Below, one piece after another: positions 1-8,626 of a stretch of 48,033 nt of DNA (its first letter is position 1; each line of letters begins with the position of its first letter). The stretch covers positions 1-48,033 of the forward strand of contig JAJYWA010000006.1 of assembly GCA_021791755.1 (NCBI GenBank). The letters run 5' to 3'. The position numbers and the translations under genes were made by a program. The notes beneath the pieces are model-generated. The model was not told where the DNA came from, searched no databases, and was given only the letters and a program-made list of their open reading frames with translations. Origin of the DNA: Actinomycetes bacterium. Lineage in GTDB: Bacteria; Actinomycetota; Acidimicrobiia; Acidimicrobiales; JAJZXF01.

Positions 1-183
1 CGCGTTGTCAACACGGGAGAGATGGGCAGGGCGACCTTGTGCTTGGCACAAGAGCATGCCCACGACCAAGGTACGCACGCACAGCTGACGTGGTCGTGCT
101 CCGATGGGCAGCTTGGCTTCGATCATCGGGGCGATACCCGAGGTGTCGACTATGGCCTCTGCCCGGGCCAGCTCGACGCTCAC
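1..183 (-). CDS. Transposase-like protein, N-terminal part (runs off the window)
   Basis: A frame is open from the GTG at 183 to the window edge, 61 codons without a stop. The GTG overlaps the stop of the recombinase-like gene upstream as GTGA, which suggests translational coupling. The segment ARPRQLCVRTLVVGMLL followed by GRPAHLSRV resembles the start of a group of actinobacterial transposase-like proteins that I recognise only as a family pattern. With the recombinase-like gene and the DUF6788 gene it would make a three-gene mobile unit. The catalytic part lies outside the window, so the transposase assignment is an inference. Confidence 0.5.
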   Translation of the reverse strand, partial: MSVELARAEAIVDTSGIAPMIEAKLPIGARPRQLCVRTLVVGMLLCQAQGRPAHLSRVDNA

Positions 184-1080
184 CGGCTACCGCCGAGCAA
201 CGCCACCGCCTTGTCCTCTGGCGCTGCGGGCAGCGAGGCGACCAGGTCCCCCAAGCGCTGGGAGCAGTAGATGCCGGCTGCGTCCATGAAGGCCTTGAGC
301 CCGATAACGTCTGCGCACGAGCGAAGCCAGGTTGCTCTCAGGCGCCGGGTGTCGAGTCGTGGAAGGTCTTTGCCACCCGTAAGGGCCGAGACGAGCGGAG
401 TCGTGACGTTCTTGCGTCTCGGCTCGGCGCCGCCGATCAGGTAGTCGTCTCCGGCATACGCGGCCGCTGCCAGCAGCCGATCGTGGAATCGCTCAAGCAC
501 GGGCACCGCGCGCGCCTTGGGCCCTGCGACGTCGACGAGCACCCCGCCAGAGCGTGTGATCACGTCGCTGCCCCGCACGGCTCTGAGATCGGCTCCCATG
601 AGACCTGCTCCCGCCCCGAGGCAGATGAGCCCTATGGCTCGCATTCGCCTGGACTCGGTGGGCTGGGCGTCTACGAGGGCGAGGTAGCTTTCGATCTCTG
701 CGACTGTGTAGGGCGCTTTGGCCTTCTCGCGCGACACCAACACCCGCGGAAGCGCACACGTGTGCGCCCGAGCGATCGCCCGCAGGTTGGAACGCACGGT
801 GCGGCGGGTGGCGTGCGAAACACCCTTGAGCCCTATTGGCACAGAACCGCTCGATGACCGAGTCGCGCAACAGGACCTCTGCGCAGAGCTCGAGGCCCAC
901 GGACTCTGCGAACGCCGCCAGGCGTGACGCGGCGAACAAAAACGCCGTGGCCCGGTTGGAGCTCTCCGGCTCAGCCAGGGCGGTCACCTCCTTTGCGAAG
1001 CGCCCAGCGGCCACCGAGACAGTGCGCGGGTTGTAGCCCTCGATCGATCGGGCCACCATCTCGGGCAGGTCGTAGGCCAC
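180..1080 (-). pseudogene. Tyrosine-recombinase-like gene, broken by one frameshift
   Basis: The first part reads from GTG 1080 (MAYDLPEMVARSIEGYNPRT) to about 838. It then continues in another frame (GLKGVSHATRRTVRSNLRA) to the stop at 180. The break lies in the GCCAATAGGG stretch near 835-842. Joined, the product would be about 300 aa, with an N-terminal helical SAM-like part and a C-terminal part containing RRLRATWLRSCADVIGLKAF, which recalls the core of tyrosine recombinases. I cannot place the full R-H-R-Y set, so integrase-like is as far as I go. Downstream it overlaps the partial transposase-like gene; upstream a 22-bp palindrome separates it from the divergent DUF6788 gene. It is probably inactive unless the frameshift is a sequencing error or programmed. 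Confidence 0.6.
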
Positions 1081-1102
1081 CGCACCGTAATAATACGGTG
1101 CG
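1081..1102. promoter_or_regulatory. Perfect 9-bp inverted repeat between divergent mobile-element genes
   Basis: Arms CGCACCGTA and TACGGTGCG are separated by ATAA. The centre is AT-rich and reads as a -10-like box on both strands (TATTAT on minus, TAATAA on plus), while the arms are GC-rich. The minus-strand GTG of the recombinase-like gene starts directly next to it, and the DUF6788 gene starts 12-15 bp away on the other side. It could be a shared autoregulatory operator laid over two promoters, or a cruciform-type recombinase site. Confidence 0.5.
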
Positions 1103-1116
1103 ACAAGGGCAATGTG

Positions 1117-1494
1117 ATGGATTACCCTGTGCCAAGCTTGAGTGTCGTGCTCACCCCCGACCAGAAGCTAGAAGCCCGCAAGATTGCCGAAGAGATTGCC
1201 GCTATCGCTAGAGAGGGCCACGTCCTGTCAGGCAGCATCACCTTCCGGCTCACGCGTTGCAGGCAGCCCGGTTGCAAGTGCATGGCTGACCCGGCTCAAC
1301 CTCACGGCCCCTACTGGCAGTGGACACGCAAGGTTGCCGGAAAGACCGTAAGCCGCTGGCTCTCTGCTGACCAGGTAGCCGACTACCAGCCATGGATCAC
1401 CAACCACCGACGCCTACGGGAGCTCACTGCCCGCCTGGATGCAATCGGCATCTCCGCCGTCTACGCCGATCCACGTACCCCCCACCGACGCTGA
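1117..1494 (+). CDS. DUF6788-family protein
   Basis: This 125-aa protein is intact and has the family's hallmark central motif: GSITFRLTRCRQPGCKC, then HGPYWQWTRK and SRWLS. Three cysteines (RCRQPGCKC) could bind a metal. Families of this type are often found beside transposases and recombinases in actinobacterial mobile elements; their function is unknown to me. I chose ATG 1117, with AAGGG at 1105-1109 as ribosome-binding site; the GTG at 1114 is an alternative. It is divergent from the recombinase-like gene and shares the palindromic promoter region with it. Confidence 0.7.
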   Translation: MDYPVPSLSVVLTPDQKLEARKIAEEIAAIAREGHVLSGSITFRLTRCRQPGCKCMADPAQPHGPYWQWTRKVAGKTVSRWLSADQVADYQPWITNHRRLRELTARLDAIGISAVYADPRTPHRR

Positions 1495-1863
1495 GGCTTG
1501 CCACCCCGGGGGCGCTTGGCCTGTGGACAACGCGTGGGCGAGAAGGCCTTATCCTGTGGGCGCGGGTGCGATCACGGCCCAAAGGACCTGCTTCTGGGTA
1601 GCGGGATCAAACAGCTACGTGAAGGATGGGCTGCGTTCGCTATGGATCGTGCCCTCGGCGCCAAGGTAGGCACGGAAGAAGAGCTGCTGATTTGCAGTCC
1701 TTCAGGTACGGTCCGAAGCTCAGGTTCGGTCCGAGGCATAGCCGAAGAACGCCTGGGGGTACCCGACCAACGCCATGCGCTCGTGTACTCGCGTAAGAGG
1801 GTCCAGACCTTGTCGTAGGTGGTATCCATACCATTGACACATCAGGGTCGTTGCCGCTGTCGT

Positions 1864-2109
1864 GTTCTCCCTGGCCAACCTCACGATTAGGGCGACAGTG
1901 TCGGAGCCGACCGAGGGCGCCCGACCGGCGGTACGGGAAGGTCCAGCGTCGCCAGCGTCGCCAGCGTCGGCGCACTCGGTTTCGATGCCGAGCGCCGCCA
2001 CGGGTATCGGGCTGGATGAAGAATCCTCCTTGTCACTGGCGGGGAGGAGTCGGGTCAGCCCGGCAAGTAGCGCCCGGTGAGCCGGTTGAAGCACCGTCGG
2101 TCGATCTAC
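1864..2109 (-). pseudogene. Relic of an IS3/rve-type transposase
   Basis: Two minus-strand frames carry pieces in the order of an integrase-core transposase N-terminus. In one frame, VDRPTVLQPAHRALLAGLTR (2109-2050) matches the PADRALLAALxRLLP pattern. In a second frame WTFPYRRSG (about 1945-1919) matches the WTYPHRRxGRPP pattern. Back in the first frame APSVGSDTVALIVRLAREN (1920-1864) matches the segment before WGYRRIQGEL. No intact DDE core remains. At least two frame changes and a 9-bp triplication (CCAGCGTCG, about 1942-1968) lie inside the relic. In the rest of 1495-2353 I find no credible gene. Confidence 0.5.
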
Positions 2110-2353
2110 GCCCAGGCAGCGCCACATCGTGGCGCTGCCTACCAACGTCGATAGCCAGGCCCGCATTGCTTTGACAGGAGAACCAGGCAAGCTGAGCGAC
2201 ACGACAAGACGCCCGATACACGAACGGAACGGTCATTGACCACGCTCCCTCACCACATCTAGCGCGTTCACGTGCGACGTCGCTGATACCCGGGGGAATA
2301 CACTGGACCGGTCCATGTCGCAATTCGCAAGCGTAATGCTGTCATAGTGCGAC

Positions 2354-2575
2354 ATGAGGACGATCTACCTTCGCAATGTGCCCGACGCGCTCGTCGAGCG
2401 CCTGGAGCGGTTAGCCGCTCGAGAAAGGATGTCGGTGTCCGCGGTGGCCGTGAGGGAGCTCCAGGAGGTTTCGCGCCGGGTGGACAATCCGGTCTTGCTT
2501 GGCGCCCTCCCCGACCTGGACATCGATCCCGTCGCGATCCTCGCCGACATGGACACGGGGCGCACCGACAGGTGA
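2354..2575 (+). CDS. vapB: VapB/FitA-like ribbon-helix-helix antitoxin
   Basis: A 73-aa protein with the short N-terminal strand TIYLRNVP followed by two helices ([28 protein letters not shown]), the layout of RHH DNA-binding antitoxins of the VapB/FitA type. The C-terminal tail ([11 protein letters not shown]) would be the toxin-neutralising segment. It ends in GTGA, overlapping the GTG start of the PIN-domain toxin, which is the usual coupling in vapBC operons. By family analogy it would repress its own promoter and inhibit VapC. The antitoxin frame is intact whereas the toxin is frameshifted, the expected order of decay for a toxin-antitoxin pair. Confidence 0.8.
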   Translation: MRTIYLRNVPDALVERLERLAARERMSVSAVAVRELQEVSRRVDNPVLLGALPDLDIDPVAILADMDTGRTDR

Positions 2576-2954
2576 TCGTCGTCGACGCGTCGGCGGCGAT
2601 CACTGCCCTGCTCAACGCCGGCCCTGCGCGCCAGGTCCTGGCAGAGGAGCAGGTGCACGTCCCCATCTCATCGACCCCGAGATCGCCAACGCTCTTCGCC
2701 GCGGAGTCGCTACCTCGCGGATCGAGTCTCACGATGCGTGGACCGCGCTGGACCGGTGGCGCCGACTTGGCTTATCCCGCTACGGCGTCTTCCATCTCTT
2801 GGAGCGTGTTTGGGAGCTCAGGGAGAACCTCTCGGCCCATGACGCCTCGTACATCGCTTTGGCCGAATCGCTGGACTGTGCACTGCTCACTGCGAATGTC
2901 CGGCTTAGCCGAGCCCCCGGACTCCGCTGTCCGGTAACCGTGGTACCTCGGTAG
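2572..2954 (+). pseudogene. vapC: VapC-like PIN-domain toxin with a frameshift
   Basis: The first part from GTG 2572 reads [20 protein letters not shown], the N-terminal PIN strand with the first catalytic Asp. After ...EEQVHVP the frame is lost and continues one base out as HLIDPEIANALRRGVA (acidic residue two), then SAHDASYIALAE (third Asp) and LLTANVRLS. The break is in a run of four C near 2660-2664; one added C would restore a 127-aa protein of normal VapC length. The usual fourth acidic residue (LLTAD) is Asn here. A PIN toxin cleaves RNA such as tRNA, but this copy is probably dead unless the lost C is a base-calling error. Confidence 0.75.
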
Positions 2955-3030
2955 CAAGAGGCGACGGTCCACCATTGCCGGACCTGCCTGGCGATTGTCG
3001 GTGGAAGCGTCATCGTGATAACCAAGATTG

Positions 3031-3115
3031 CCCCGACCTCCACCCACGATTGCTCGGCCCCGACCTCCACCCACGATTGCCCCGACCCAGACCCAGACCC
3101 AGACCCAGACCCAGA
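3031..3115. repeat. Two 23-bp direct repeats followed by (CCCAGA)5
   Basis: A 23-bp sequence beginning CCCCGACCTCCACC occurs at 3031-3053 and again at 3058-3080, a 27-bp period. Directly after it, 3086-3115 is five perfect copies of CCCAGA. No gene with family features covers it. Such a simple-sequence tract is prone to slippage and sits in the decayed accessory region. Confidence 0.85.
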
Positions 3116-3453
3116 CGAACACTATGCCGCAGCGATATACAAGTTCGGCTACAAGGGGGCTCGCTGGACCAGAATCACCGATGTACGACTCCTGACGAAG
3201 TCACCTCAACTCGACAGGAGGCGACCTCAAGAGATCAGGCTCTGATGACAGGGAGCTTGTCAAGCTCGACGTGGCCCTCACCCCCGGCGCCGTCGGCAAT
3301 ATCGAGCGCCATGACTGTCACAACTGTCGAGGAGTTGGCTGTTTACTTACTTTCGGCTTCCCGCACGAACACGTGCAGCACTGGCTATGCGTCGGTGATT
3401 TAGCGGACGCCAACCGCTTACTGATGCTTCGACACAGGCCCTGGGTCGTCATA

Positions 3454-3525
3454 GGCCACGCTGGTGACCAGGAGGCGCCGGATATCACAAGTGCAGTGAG
3501 ATAGGCGCCGACAACCAGCGTGGCC
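3454..3525. repeat. 72-bp imperfect palindrome
   Basis: The outer arms GGCCACGCTGGT (3454-3465) and ACCAGCGTGGCC (3514-3525) are perfect 12-bp complements. Inside them GGCGCC occurs on both sides (3474-3479 and 3504-3509), so the fold has a second stem and an internal bulge. It could be a transposon-end hairpin, a terminator or an extruding cruciform. Outside this and the tandem repeats, I see no credible gene in 2955-3679. Confidence 0.65.
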
Positions 3526-3679
3526 CTTCCTTGATCAAGCTGGGTAGGAAGTCGGCGCAAAGGAACGTGTTCATGAGTATCTCTATGCGCACTTGTCGCT
3601 AGGCCATTGCCTGAGCCAGTACGAACAACTGGGCGACTCATAGCGTTGGCAATTCCAAGCACACGAGCCTGGGAGACGG

Positions 3680-3685
3680 TATTAT
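3680..3685 (+). promoter_or_regulatory. -10-like TATTAT for the antitoxin-toxin fusion
   Basis: TATTAT ends 7 nt before the ATG at 3693, so a transcript starting at the usual distance would begin at the start codon (leaderless). No good Shine-Dalgarno sequence stands at the right distance. Confidence 0.5.
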
Positions 3686-3692
3686 ACCCACG

Positions 3693-4325
3693 ATGGAACC
3701 ACTGGACATAGCGCAGGCCCAAGCGCGGCTTCCTGAAATTGTGCAGTGGGTAGCAAGCACATGGGGAAAGGTCCCAATCGCGGACCCGAGCCACGCGGTC
3801 GTTCTCGTGGTTCCAAGCGGGCTCTGGTACACGTACGAGGACACGCTCGATCTTCTCGGAGACGCCGAGGCCATGCGACGCATTCAGGTCGGAGACGATG
3901 CTATCCAGAACGGCGACTTCGTCACTCAACGCGAGGTCGTCTCAATGACGCCTGCCGCGGCGCAATCGCACCATGCAACAGCACCAACGGCGCCAAGACC
4001 CAGTGGTGCACACGCGCCAGGAACCCAACCTACATCGCAGCTTACGAGCACACCCTACGAACGGTGGCATCTCGTCCTCTCTGGTCCGGCTATGCGCGAT
4101 CTTCGGGTAGTAGAAGAACCCGCCCGTTCGCAGCTCCTATCTGTGATACTTGGCGAGCTACTAGACGACCCACGGCGCGCAGGAGTAGAGCTACGCGCCA
4201 GCCTCGCCAGACGACTGGCTCTCCGAGTCGCTGGGTACCGGGTCATCTATCGCCTCGACGCCGTCAAGCACGCGGTGCGCGTGATCGATATCGCCCGTGT
4301 CACACCGGCAGCCTCACCAGTCTGA
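3693..4325 (+). CDS. Single-chain antitoxin-toxin fusion (Phd/YefM-like + RelE/ParE-like)
   Basis: A continuous 210-aa frame with two recognisable halves. Residues 1 to about 85 (IAQAQARLPEIVQWV, then SHAVVLVVPSGLW and YEDTLDLLGDAEAM) follow the Phd/YefM antitoxin layout: short helix, strand pair with a VVLV-type core, and the helix around LLGD. Residues about 86-120 are an Ala/Pro/Thr/Ser-rich linker. Residues about 121-205 (WHLVLSGPAMRDL, then LLDDPRRAGVEL, then LRVAGYRVIYRLD, then AVRVIDIARV) follow the RelE/ParE toxin fold, including the R-x-G-x-YR-V-x-Y strand. Such modules are normally two overlapping genes. Here no stop or restart separates them, so the toxin would be tethered to its inhibitor. 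It stands alone, 1.3 kb from the next gene. Confidence 0.75.
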   Translation: MEPLDIAQAQARLPEIVQWVASTWGKVPIADPSHAVVLVVPSGLWYTYEDTLDLLGDAEAMRRIQVGDDAIQNGDFVTQREVVSMTPAAAQSHHATAPTAPRPSGAHAPGTQPTSQLTSTPYERWHLVLSGPAMRDLRVVEEPARSQLLSVILGELLDDPRRAGVELRASLARRLALRVAGYRVIYRLDAVKHAVRVIDIARVTPAASPV

Positions 4326-4564
4326 ACGGACCCGCAACTCCCGGATCATGCGGTGAACGTCACACGCCCAGCCAGGACGCCACGGTACGGACTCTGTGCG
4401 TCACTGGCGCATCCCCACGTCACAGGCACGATGGCCGGCTTGCGACATTTCCAAGAAAGAAGTGCACGAGTTGGTTTGACAGCACCTGGGCCATGTAGAA
4501 CAATGGGCTTAGGACCGCAAGGAAACTGAATCACCCCTTCCGTTGCCTTGTCCGGTCTGTCTGC

Positions 4565-4601
4565 GCAAAGGGGCTGGTCTCCCCCCTACCAGCCCCTTTG
4601 C
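4565..4601. terminator. Strong 14-bp hairpin, probably a terminator
   Basis: GCAAAGGGGCTGGT (4565-4578) and ACCAGCCCCTTTGC (4588-4601) are perfect complements around a 9-nt pyrimidine loop. No T-run follows on either strand, so it may act as a Rho-independent terminator of the high-GC type or as an RNA stability element. In the remainder of 4326-5020 I see no credible gene. Confidence 0.55.
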
Positions 4602-5020
4602 CATCATCTAAGTCGCGCGGTCCACGCCACGCAGAGCGCTTCCGGGTTATGTGTCACTGTGCTCAGGTGAGTGCTGCCTCTCTCGACCCGTCGATCACGA
4701 ACTGGTTAGGTTCTCCGCCCTCGTGACCAGTCCCGATGCGGGGCCCGCGCCTGCAGCTTTGCCGCGAGCAGGGTGGGCATCTGACCAGCCTGGAGCTTCC
4801 CGTGGAGCGACGGCCGCGGCACGAAGCAGTATGGTTCTTGGGCAAGCCGACTGAACTTCGTGCTCCCGGCGAGGCCGCGGTAACCGTGCCTGACCGGAGA
4901 ACCCCGACCAGATAGGCGGGTGTTGTCGACACCACCTGATCGGCTCTGGAAAACCGGTTCAGAGATGAGCCCCGGAGCCGGCTCGGGGAGGTAGGGCGTG
5001 CGATGAGACCACAAACCATG

Positions 5021-5556
5021 ATGAGCGAGGAAGAGCAAAACAAGTTCCTGGCAGCCCTTGAGGCCAACACGGAGCTCCGCGCAGCGGTTCAACGCGCATT
5101 GAAACTGAATGAATTGTTCACCCTGCCTGGCGAGATGGGCGATCTGGTCAAGTCCGTACAGCTGATGAACGCTGGCGTGAACGGCCTGATCAACCACGAA
5201 GCGGAGAGCCAACGAAGCCTCCACGCATTCACCGAGCAGGTGAGCAAGCTCGCCCAACAGGTCAGCAAGCTCACCGAGCAGCAAGGCATGACGGCAGGCG
5301 ATGTCGGTGCTCTGGCGCGACCACTAGGGAGTTGCTTGGGATCACGCAGAGTGGCTTCGAGGGGGTGCGATTCAGCTTCGAGGGGGTGCGAGTCGGCTTC
5401 GAGGGGTGCGGGCAGATGCCCGTGCTCTGGTCGCCAAGGTCACCGACCTTGGCCCGGGATATGACTGCTGGCTTTGGGAAGGCCAGAGCTGACATTGACC
5501 AGGTCAAGGACGACGTAACTGTCATCAAGGAGCATCTCGCCGGGTCAGCAAACTGA
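5021..5556 (+). pseudogene. Coiled-coil protein gene with three frameshifts
   Basis: The intact beginning (MSEEEQNKFLAALEANTELR to LTEQQGMTAGDVGALA) is a helical, coiled-coil protein. The reading then jumps to TTRELLGITQSGFEGVRFS near 5320. It jumps again to VRADARALVAKVTDL after 5406, and once more to ARDMTAGFGKARADIDQVKD near 5450, ending LAGSAN at 5556. Each jump is one base. A 21-bp tandem repeat (5351-5412, three copies) encodes SFEGVRV-like heptads, and its third copy has lost one G, causing the second shift. Related proteins are hypothetical coiled-coil proteins, some with nuclease-like C-termini. I infer no function. Confidence 0.65.
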
Positions 5557-5636
5557 TCCCGCCGAGGAGATCGGCTCTCCGCTCACCTCCTCGGCTCTGT
5601 CTCTCGTAGCCGCTTGGAGTTGCCCTGGACTCCACG

Positions 5637-5963
5637 TTGGTCAAGCGACCGGGCAGCAAGCCCCCACCTTCCCCAATGCCCAATCCAACGAGTCGCAAGA
5701 ACAGGTTCTGGATGGTGAACCCGGTCAACTCGAGCAGGGAGTGCGCTGTTTGCGGGTACACCAACGCCGCCAACAGGCACAAGAACAAGTTCCACTGCAA
5801 GCGCTGTCAGCACGATAGCCATGCGGACGTGAACGCCTCGGAGGTGATCTCGGCTCGTTGTGAGGACGTTGACGCCCTATGGGCTCAAGCAGGAGGGCAG
5901 GCGAACCTCCGGTCCAAGCCGAGGATGGGAAGGCGCGTGCAAGAGCGAGGCCATCGGACATAA
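5637..5963 (+). pseudogene. TnpB C-terminal remnant (IS200/IS605 group)
   Basis: Residues about 32-73 (5730-5855) are the TnpB zinc ribbon and last RuvC segment: SSRECAVCGYTNAANRHKN, then FHCKRCQHDSHADVNASEVI. The two CxxC pairs and the DVNA motif with its catalytic Asp are intact, but everything before them (wedge, RuvC-I and RuvC-II) is missing and the flanks are unrelated low-complexity sequence. It is a transposon scar and not a working RNA-guided nuclease. I found no IS end or guide-RNA structure downstream, and nothing else in 5964-6174. Confidence 0.75.
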
Positions 5964-6174
5964 AGAGCCGGAAGCACATCCAAGAGCGAAGGAGCTGGAG
6001 CAGGACAGGGCCGGGCCGGCCCCTTACGCGAGGTCGTCGCGTAGGCTTCGGGCGCGCGGCTCGTTCTGTGACGGGCCCTTGTTGAAGAGCCCACGATTGG
6101 TAAACGGTTCACAGCGCTGTGTCGATGGCGCCCTCGATGGCTGCCGTCAGCCGCCGGCAAGACCCAAGGTCGAC

Positions 6175-7371
6175 CTAGGTCGCCTCGGGCTCTGATATGA
6201 AAGGACCGCCAAGACCGAGATCCAGGTTCAGCTGCTCGTCGCTGCCCCCATCGGTCCTGCCTGCAACGATCCGGATCTCCTCTGTGCCCGGCTCCTCGAG
6301 CCCCAGATGGTTCCAGGCCATCTGCGCAGCCATCCTCCCCCTGGGCGTGCGAATCACAAGGCCCTGCTGAACGAGGAACGGCTCGTAGACATACTCAACT
6401 GTGTCAGGCTCTTCGCCAACACACTGAGCTAGCGTGACGAGGCCCACCGGAAGGCCGGCAAACTTTCTGCAGAGCACGTCGAGCAACGCTCTGTCGACCT
6501 TGTCCAGGCCAAGCGAGTCCACACCGAAGACATCCAAGGCTCGCATAGCCGTCAAGCGATCAATCCTGCCGTCTCCACGGACCTCAGCAAAGTCCCTCAC
6601 CCGTCTGAGCAAACGATTGGCCACCCGCGGCGTACCCCGGGAGCGCCGCGAGATCTCTCTTGCCCCGCCGGGGCCAATCGTCACCGACAAGATCGCAGCC
6701 GCACGTTTCACGATGGCCTCCAGCTCGTCCACGGTGTAATAGCCAAGGCGTGCTACGAAACCGAAGCGCTCACGCAGCGGACCGGTGACAAGGCCCGTCC
6801 TCGTCGTCGCTCCGACAAGGGTGAAATGCGGCACGTCCAGGCGGATAGATCGAGCAGTTGGACCCTTGCCTATCACGATGTCGATCTCGAAGTCTTCCAT
6901 CGCAGGATAAAGGATCTCTTCAACTGCCCGTGGGAGGCGGTGGATCTCGTCGATGAAGAGAACGTCTCCTTGCTGGAGATCTGTGAGGATCGCCGCCAAG
7001 TCGCCTCCCCTTACCAGCGCTGGACCAGAGGTGACCCGAAGGCCTGCTCCCATCTCTGCGGCAATGATCGAGGCCAGCGACGTCTTGCCCAATCCTGGCG
7101 GACCGGCAAACAACATATGGTCTACGGGTTGAGAACGCCTCCGGGCTGCTTCGAGAACTATCTCCAGATGCTCGGTGAGATCGCTCTGGCCAACGAAGTC
7201 CGCGAGCCTCCGGGGACGCAGGCTGATATCGTTCGCATCCTCGAGAGAGCCGGCGATCGGATCCACCACACGTTCGGGAACACCCGGGCCTCGCTCTGGG
7301 ACATCCACGCCAGCCTCTACGGGGTCCGCAGAGGCGCCGCTTCGCAGCACCTCGTGGCGCGCGCCGGTCAA
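6175..7371 (-). CDS. ruvB: Holliday junction branch migration ATPase RuvB
   Basis: RuvB is the hexameric AAA+ motor that drives branch migration with RuvA. At 398 aa it is longer than the usual 335-350 because of an N-terminal extension of about 50 residues before [14 protein letters not shown]. Walker A is GPPGLGKT (about 90-97), Walker B LFIDEIHR (about 138-145), and GATTRTG is the sensor-1 region. The winged-helix C-terminus ([22 protein letters not shown]) is intact. The TTG start at 7371 overlaps the ruvA stop as TTGA. A start further inside would remove the extension, but no start codon has a better context. It is the last gene of ruvC-ruvA-ruvB and borders the decayed region. Confidence 0.97.
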   Translation of the reverse strand: MTGARHEVLRSGASADPVEAGVDVPERGPGVPERVVDPIAGSLEDANDISLRPRRLADFVGQSDLTEHLEIVLEAARRRSQPVDHMLFAGPPGLGKTSLASIIAAEMGAGLRVTSGPALVRGGDLAAILTDLQQGDVLFIDEIHRLPRAVEEILYPAMEDFEIDIVIGKGPTARSIRLDVPHFTLVGATTRTGLVTGPLRERFGFVARLGYYTVDELEAIVKRAAAILSVTIGPGGAREISRRSRGTPRVANRLLRRVRDFAEVRGDGRIDRLTAMRALDVFGVDSLGLDKVDRALLDVLCRKFAGLPVGLVTLAQCVGEEPDTVEYVYEPFLVQQGLVIRTPRGRMAAQMAWNHLGLEEPGTEEIRIVAGRTDGGSDEQLNLDLGLGGPFISEPEAT

Positions 7372-7970
7372 CGCGACCTCGCCAGCTCGCCGAGTGCAGC
7401 CCTCAGGAGCTCCTCGACCGAGCCTTCCCTCGGGAGCGATCGCGACACCGATCGCACCTCATCTGGCGAGTAGCCCAGACCAGCCAGCGCCTCTCTCACC
7501 TCGGCGAGGACCGAACTCGACGCCCGAAGAGGGTCGCCGCCAGAGAGCCCGCCAACAACATCCGGCAGATCGAACTTCGACTTCAGGTCAATGAGCAGCT
7601 TTGCGGCGGTCTTACGACCGACGCCTGGCACGAGAGTCAACGCGTCGATATCGTCTTCGAAGACCGCAAGCCTCAATGCGTCGGGATCATGCACCGACAG
7701 CATCGCGAGCGCGAGCGATGGACCCACGCCATGCGCTGCTAGCAGCGCCTCGAAGCAAGCACGCTCGTCGGGCTCCGCGAACCCGTACAGGACGATGGCG
7801 TCTTCGCGCACGTACGTCGAGACATGAATGACCATCTCCTCTCCTGATGCGCTGCAGCGGCGCAACAGCGCAGGGCCGGCTTGGACACGGTAGCCAACCC
7901 CTCCGACATCGATCGTGATCTCACCACTTGGCAGGGCGGACACGATGGCCCCTCGAAGCATGCCAATCAA
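7368..7970 (-). CDS. ruvA: Holliday junction DNA-binding protein RuvA
   Basis: A 200-aa protein of standard RuvA length. Domain I is the OB fold ([26 protein letters not shown]). Domain II contains the two helix-hairpin-helix motifs, [13 protein letters not shown] and [18 protein letters not shown]. Domain III, the RuvB-contacting three-helix bundle, is [20 protein letters not shown]. RuvA tetramers hold the four-way junction open and load RuvB. The TTG start (7970) overlaps the ruvC stop as TTGA; the ATG at 7961 is possible but would cut the conserved MI- beginning. Confidence 0.97.
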   Translation of the reverse strand: MIGMLRGAIVSALPSGEITIDVGGVGYRVQAGPALLRRCSASGEEMVIHVSTYVREDAIVLYGFAEPDERACFEALLAAHGVGPSLALAMLSVHDPDALRLAVFEDDIDALTLVPGVGRKTAAKLLIDLKSKFDLPDVVGGLSGGDPLRASSSVLAEVREALAGLGYSPDEVRSVSRSLPREGSVEELLRAALGELARSR

Positions 7971-8479
7971 GTTCCCGACCCCTTTTCGGCTCGACGGAGC
8001 GAGTCACGGAACGGCTGCGAGCTGAGATAGCAGAATGCAAGAGCGAGCGCGTCAGCGACATCGGGGGGCCTCGGCTCCTCGTCCATTGCGAGCAGCCTCA
8101 TAACCATCTGCTGCACCTGAGCCTTCGTAGCGCTCCCATACCCGACCACTGCCTGCTTCACCTCGTTAGCGCTGTACTGCGCCACACTACACCCGGCCTC
8201 GACCGCCGCCACCATTGCCACGCCACTTGCCTGACCAACCGACATTGCGGTCCGCGCGTTCGTCTGGAAGAGAACTCGCTCGACCACGACTATTCCTGGA
8301 GAAAGTTCCTTCACGAGACGTGACAGCTCGTGGAAGAGCGTGACAAGCCTCACCTCCAGCGGGTCGGAGGGTGAAGTCATGATCACACCTGCCGCCTCGG
8401 CACGGATACGACTCCCAACCTTGCGAACACAGCCGTAGCCGCACCGCGACAGGCCTGGGTCGATACCTAGGACGAACAC
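7967..8479 (-). CDS. ruvC: Crossover junction endodeoxyribonuclease RuvC
   Basis: A 170-aa resolvase of the RNase H fold. The acidic catalytic set is visible: D7 (GIDPGLSR), E67 (VVVERVLF), D140 and D143 (DVADALALA). The junction-contacting segment FQTNARTAMSVGQASGV is conserved. It nicks four-way junctions symmetrically within the RuvABC complex. The GTG start at 8479 lies 7 nt after a TATACT box, a leaderless arrangement, so this is the first gene of the ruvCAB operon. In many actinobacteria yebC is directly upstream; here it is 27.5 kb away. Confidence 0.97.
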   Translation of the reverse strand: MFVLGIDPGLSRCGYGCVRKVGSRIRAEAAGVIMTSPSDPLEVRLVTLFHELSRLVKELSPGIVVVERVLFQTNARTAMSVGQASGVAMVAAVEAGCSVAQYSANEVKQAVVGYGSATKAQVQQMVMRLLAMDEEPRPPDVADALALAFCYLSSQPFRDSLRRAEKGSGT

Positions 8480-8486
8480 TAGTTCG

Positions 8487-8492
8487 AGTATA
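8487..8492 (-). promoter_or_regulatory. -10-like TATACT for ruvCAB
   Basis: TATACT ends 7 nt before the GTG of ruvC with no Shine-Dalgarno between, which fits leaderless transcription. The 134 bp upstream (8493-8626) hold two copies of a 15-bp repeat (8553-8582) and no gene. Confidence 0.55.
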
Positions 8493-8552
8493 TACCACGG
8501 CCACCCGCGTATTCGAGTGCAGTGGCCGGGGAACAGACGAACCTACAGCCTC

Positions 8553-8582
8553 GGGTGGACAAGATGCGGGTGGACGAGATGC
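8553..8582. repeat. 15-bp tandem duplication upstream of ruvC
   Basis: GGGTGGACAAGATGC is followed by GGGTGGACGAGATGC, with one mismatch. It lies in the gap between the YhaN-like gene and the ruvC promoter. Confidence 0.8.
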
Positions 8583-8626
8583 GGGAAGTACGTAGAGCGG
8601 CACAGCCCGCATCCCTGCCTGGCTCC

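Noticed and set aside
39-857. A 272-codon plus-strand open frame
   Set aside because: It lies antisense to the recombinase-like gene, has Arg/His-rich composition without any motif, and is explained by high GC content.
2772-3122. A minus-strand frame starting with a VWVWVW run
   Set aside because: The start is only the translation of the CCCAGA repeat; there is no start-site context and no homologous domain.
3454-3525. Integron attC site
   Set aside because: The outer ends lack the RYYYAAC/GTTRRRY core sites, and no integron integrase or cassette series is nearby.
3318-3929. A 203-codon minus-strand frame
   Set aside because: No recognisable family, and half of it is antisense to the antitoxin-toxin fusion.
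4706-5284. A 192-codon minus-strand frame with LLGELADLLGELAHLLGE repeats
   Set aside because: It is the antisense reading of the coiled-coil gene; the repeats mirror the heptads of the plus-strand protein.
5637-5963. Active TnpB RNA-guided nuclease
   Set aside because: Only the zinc ribbon and last RuvC segment remain; the first two catalytic segments are missing.
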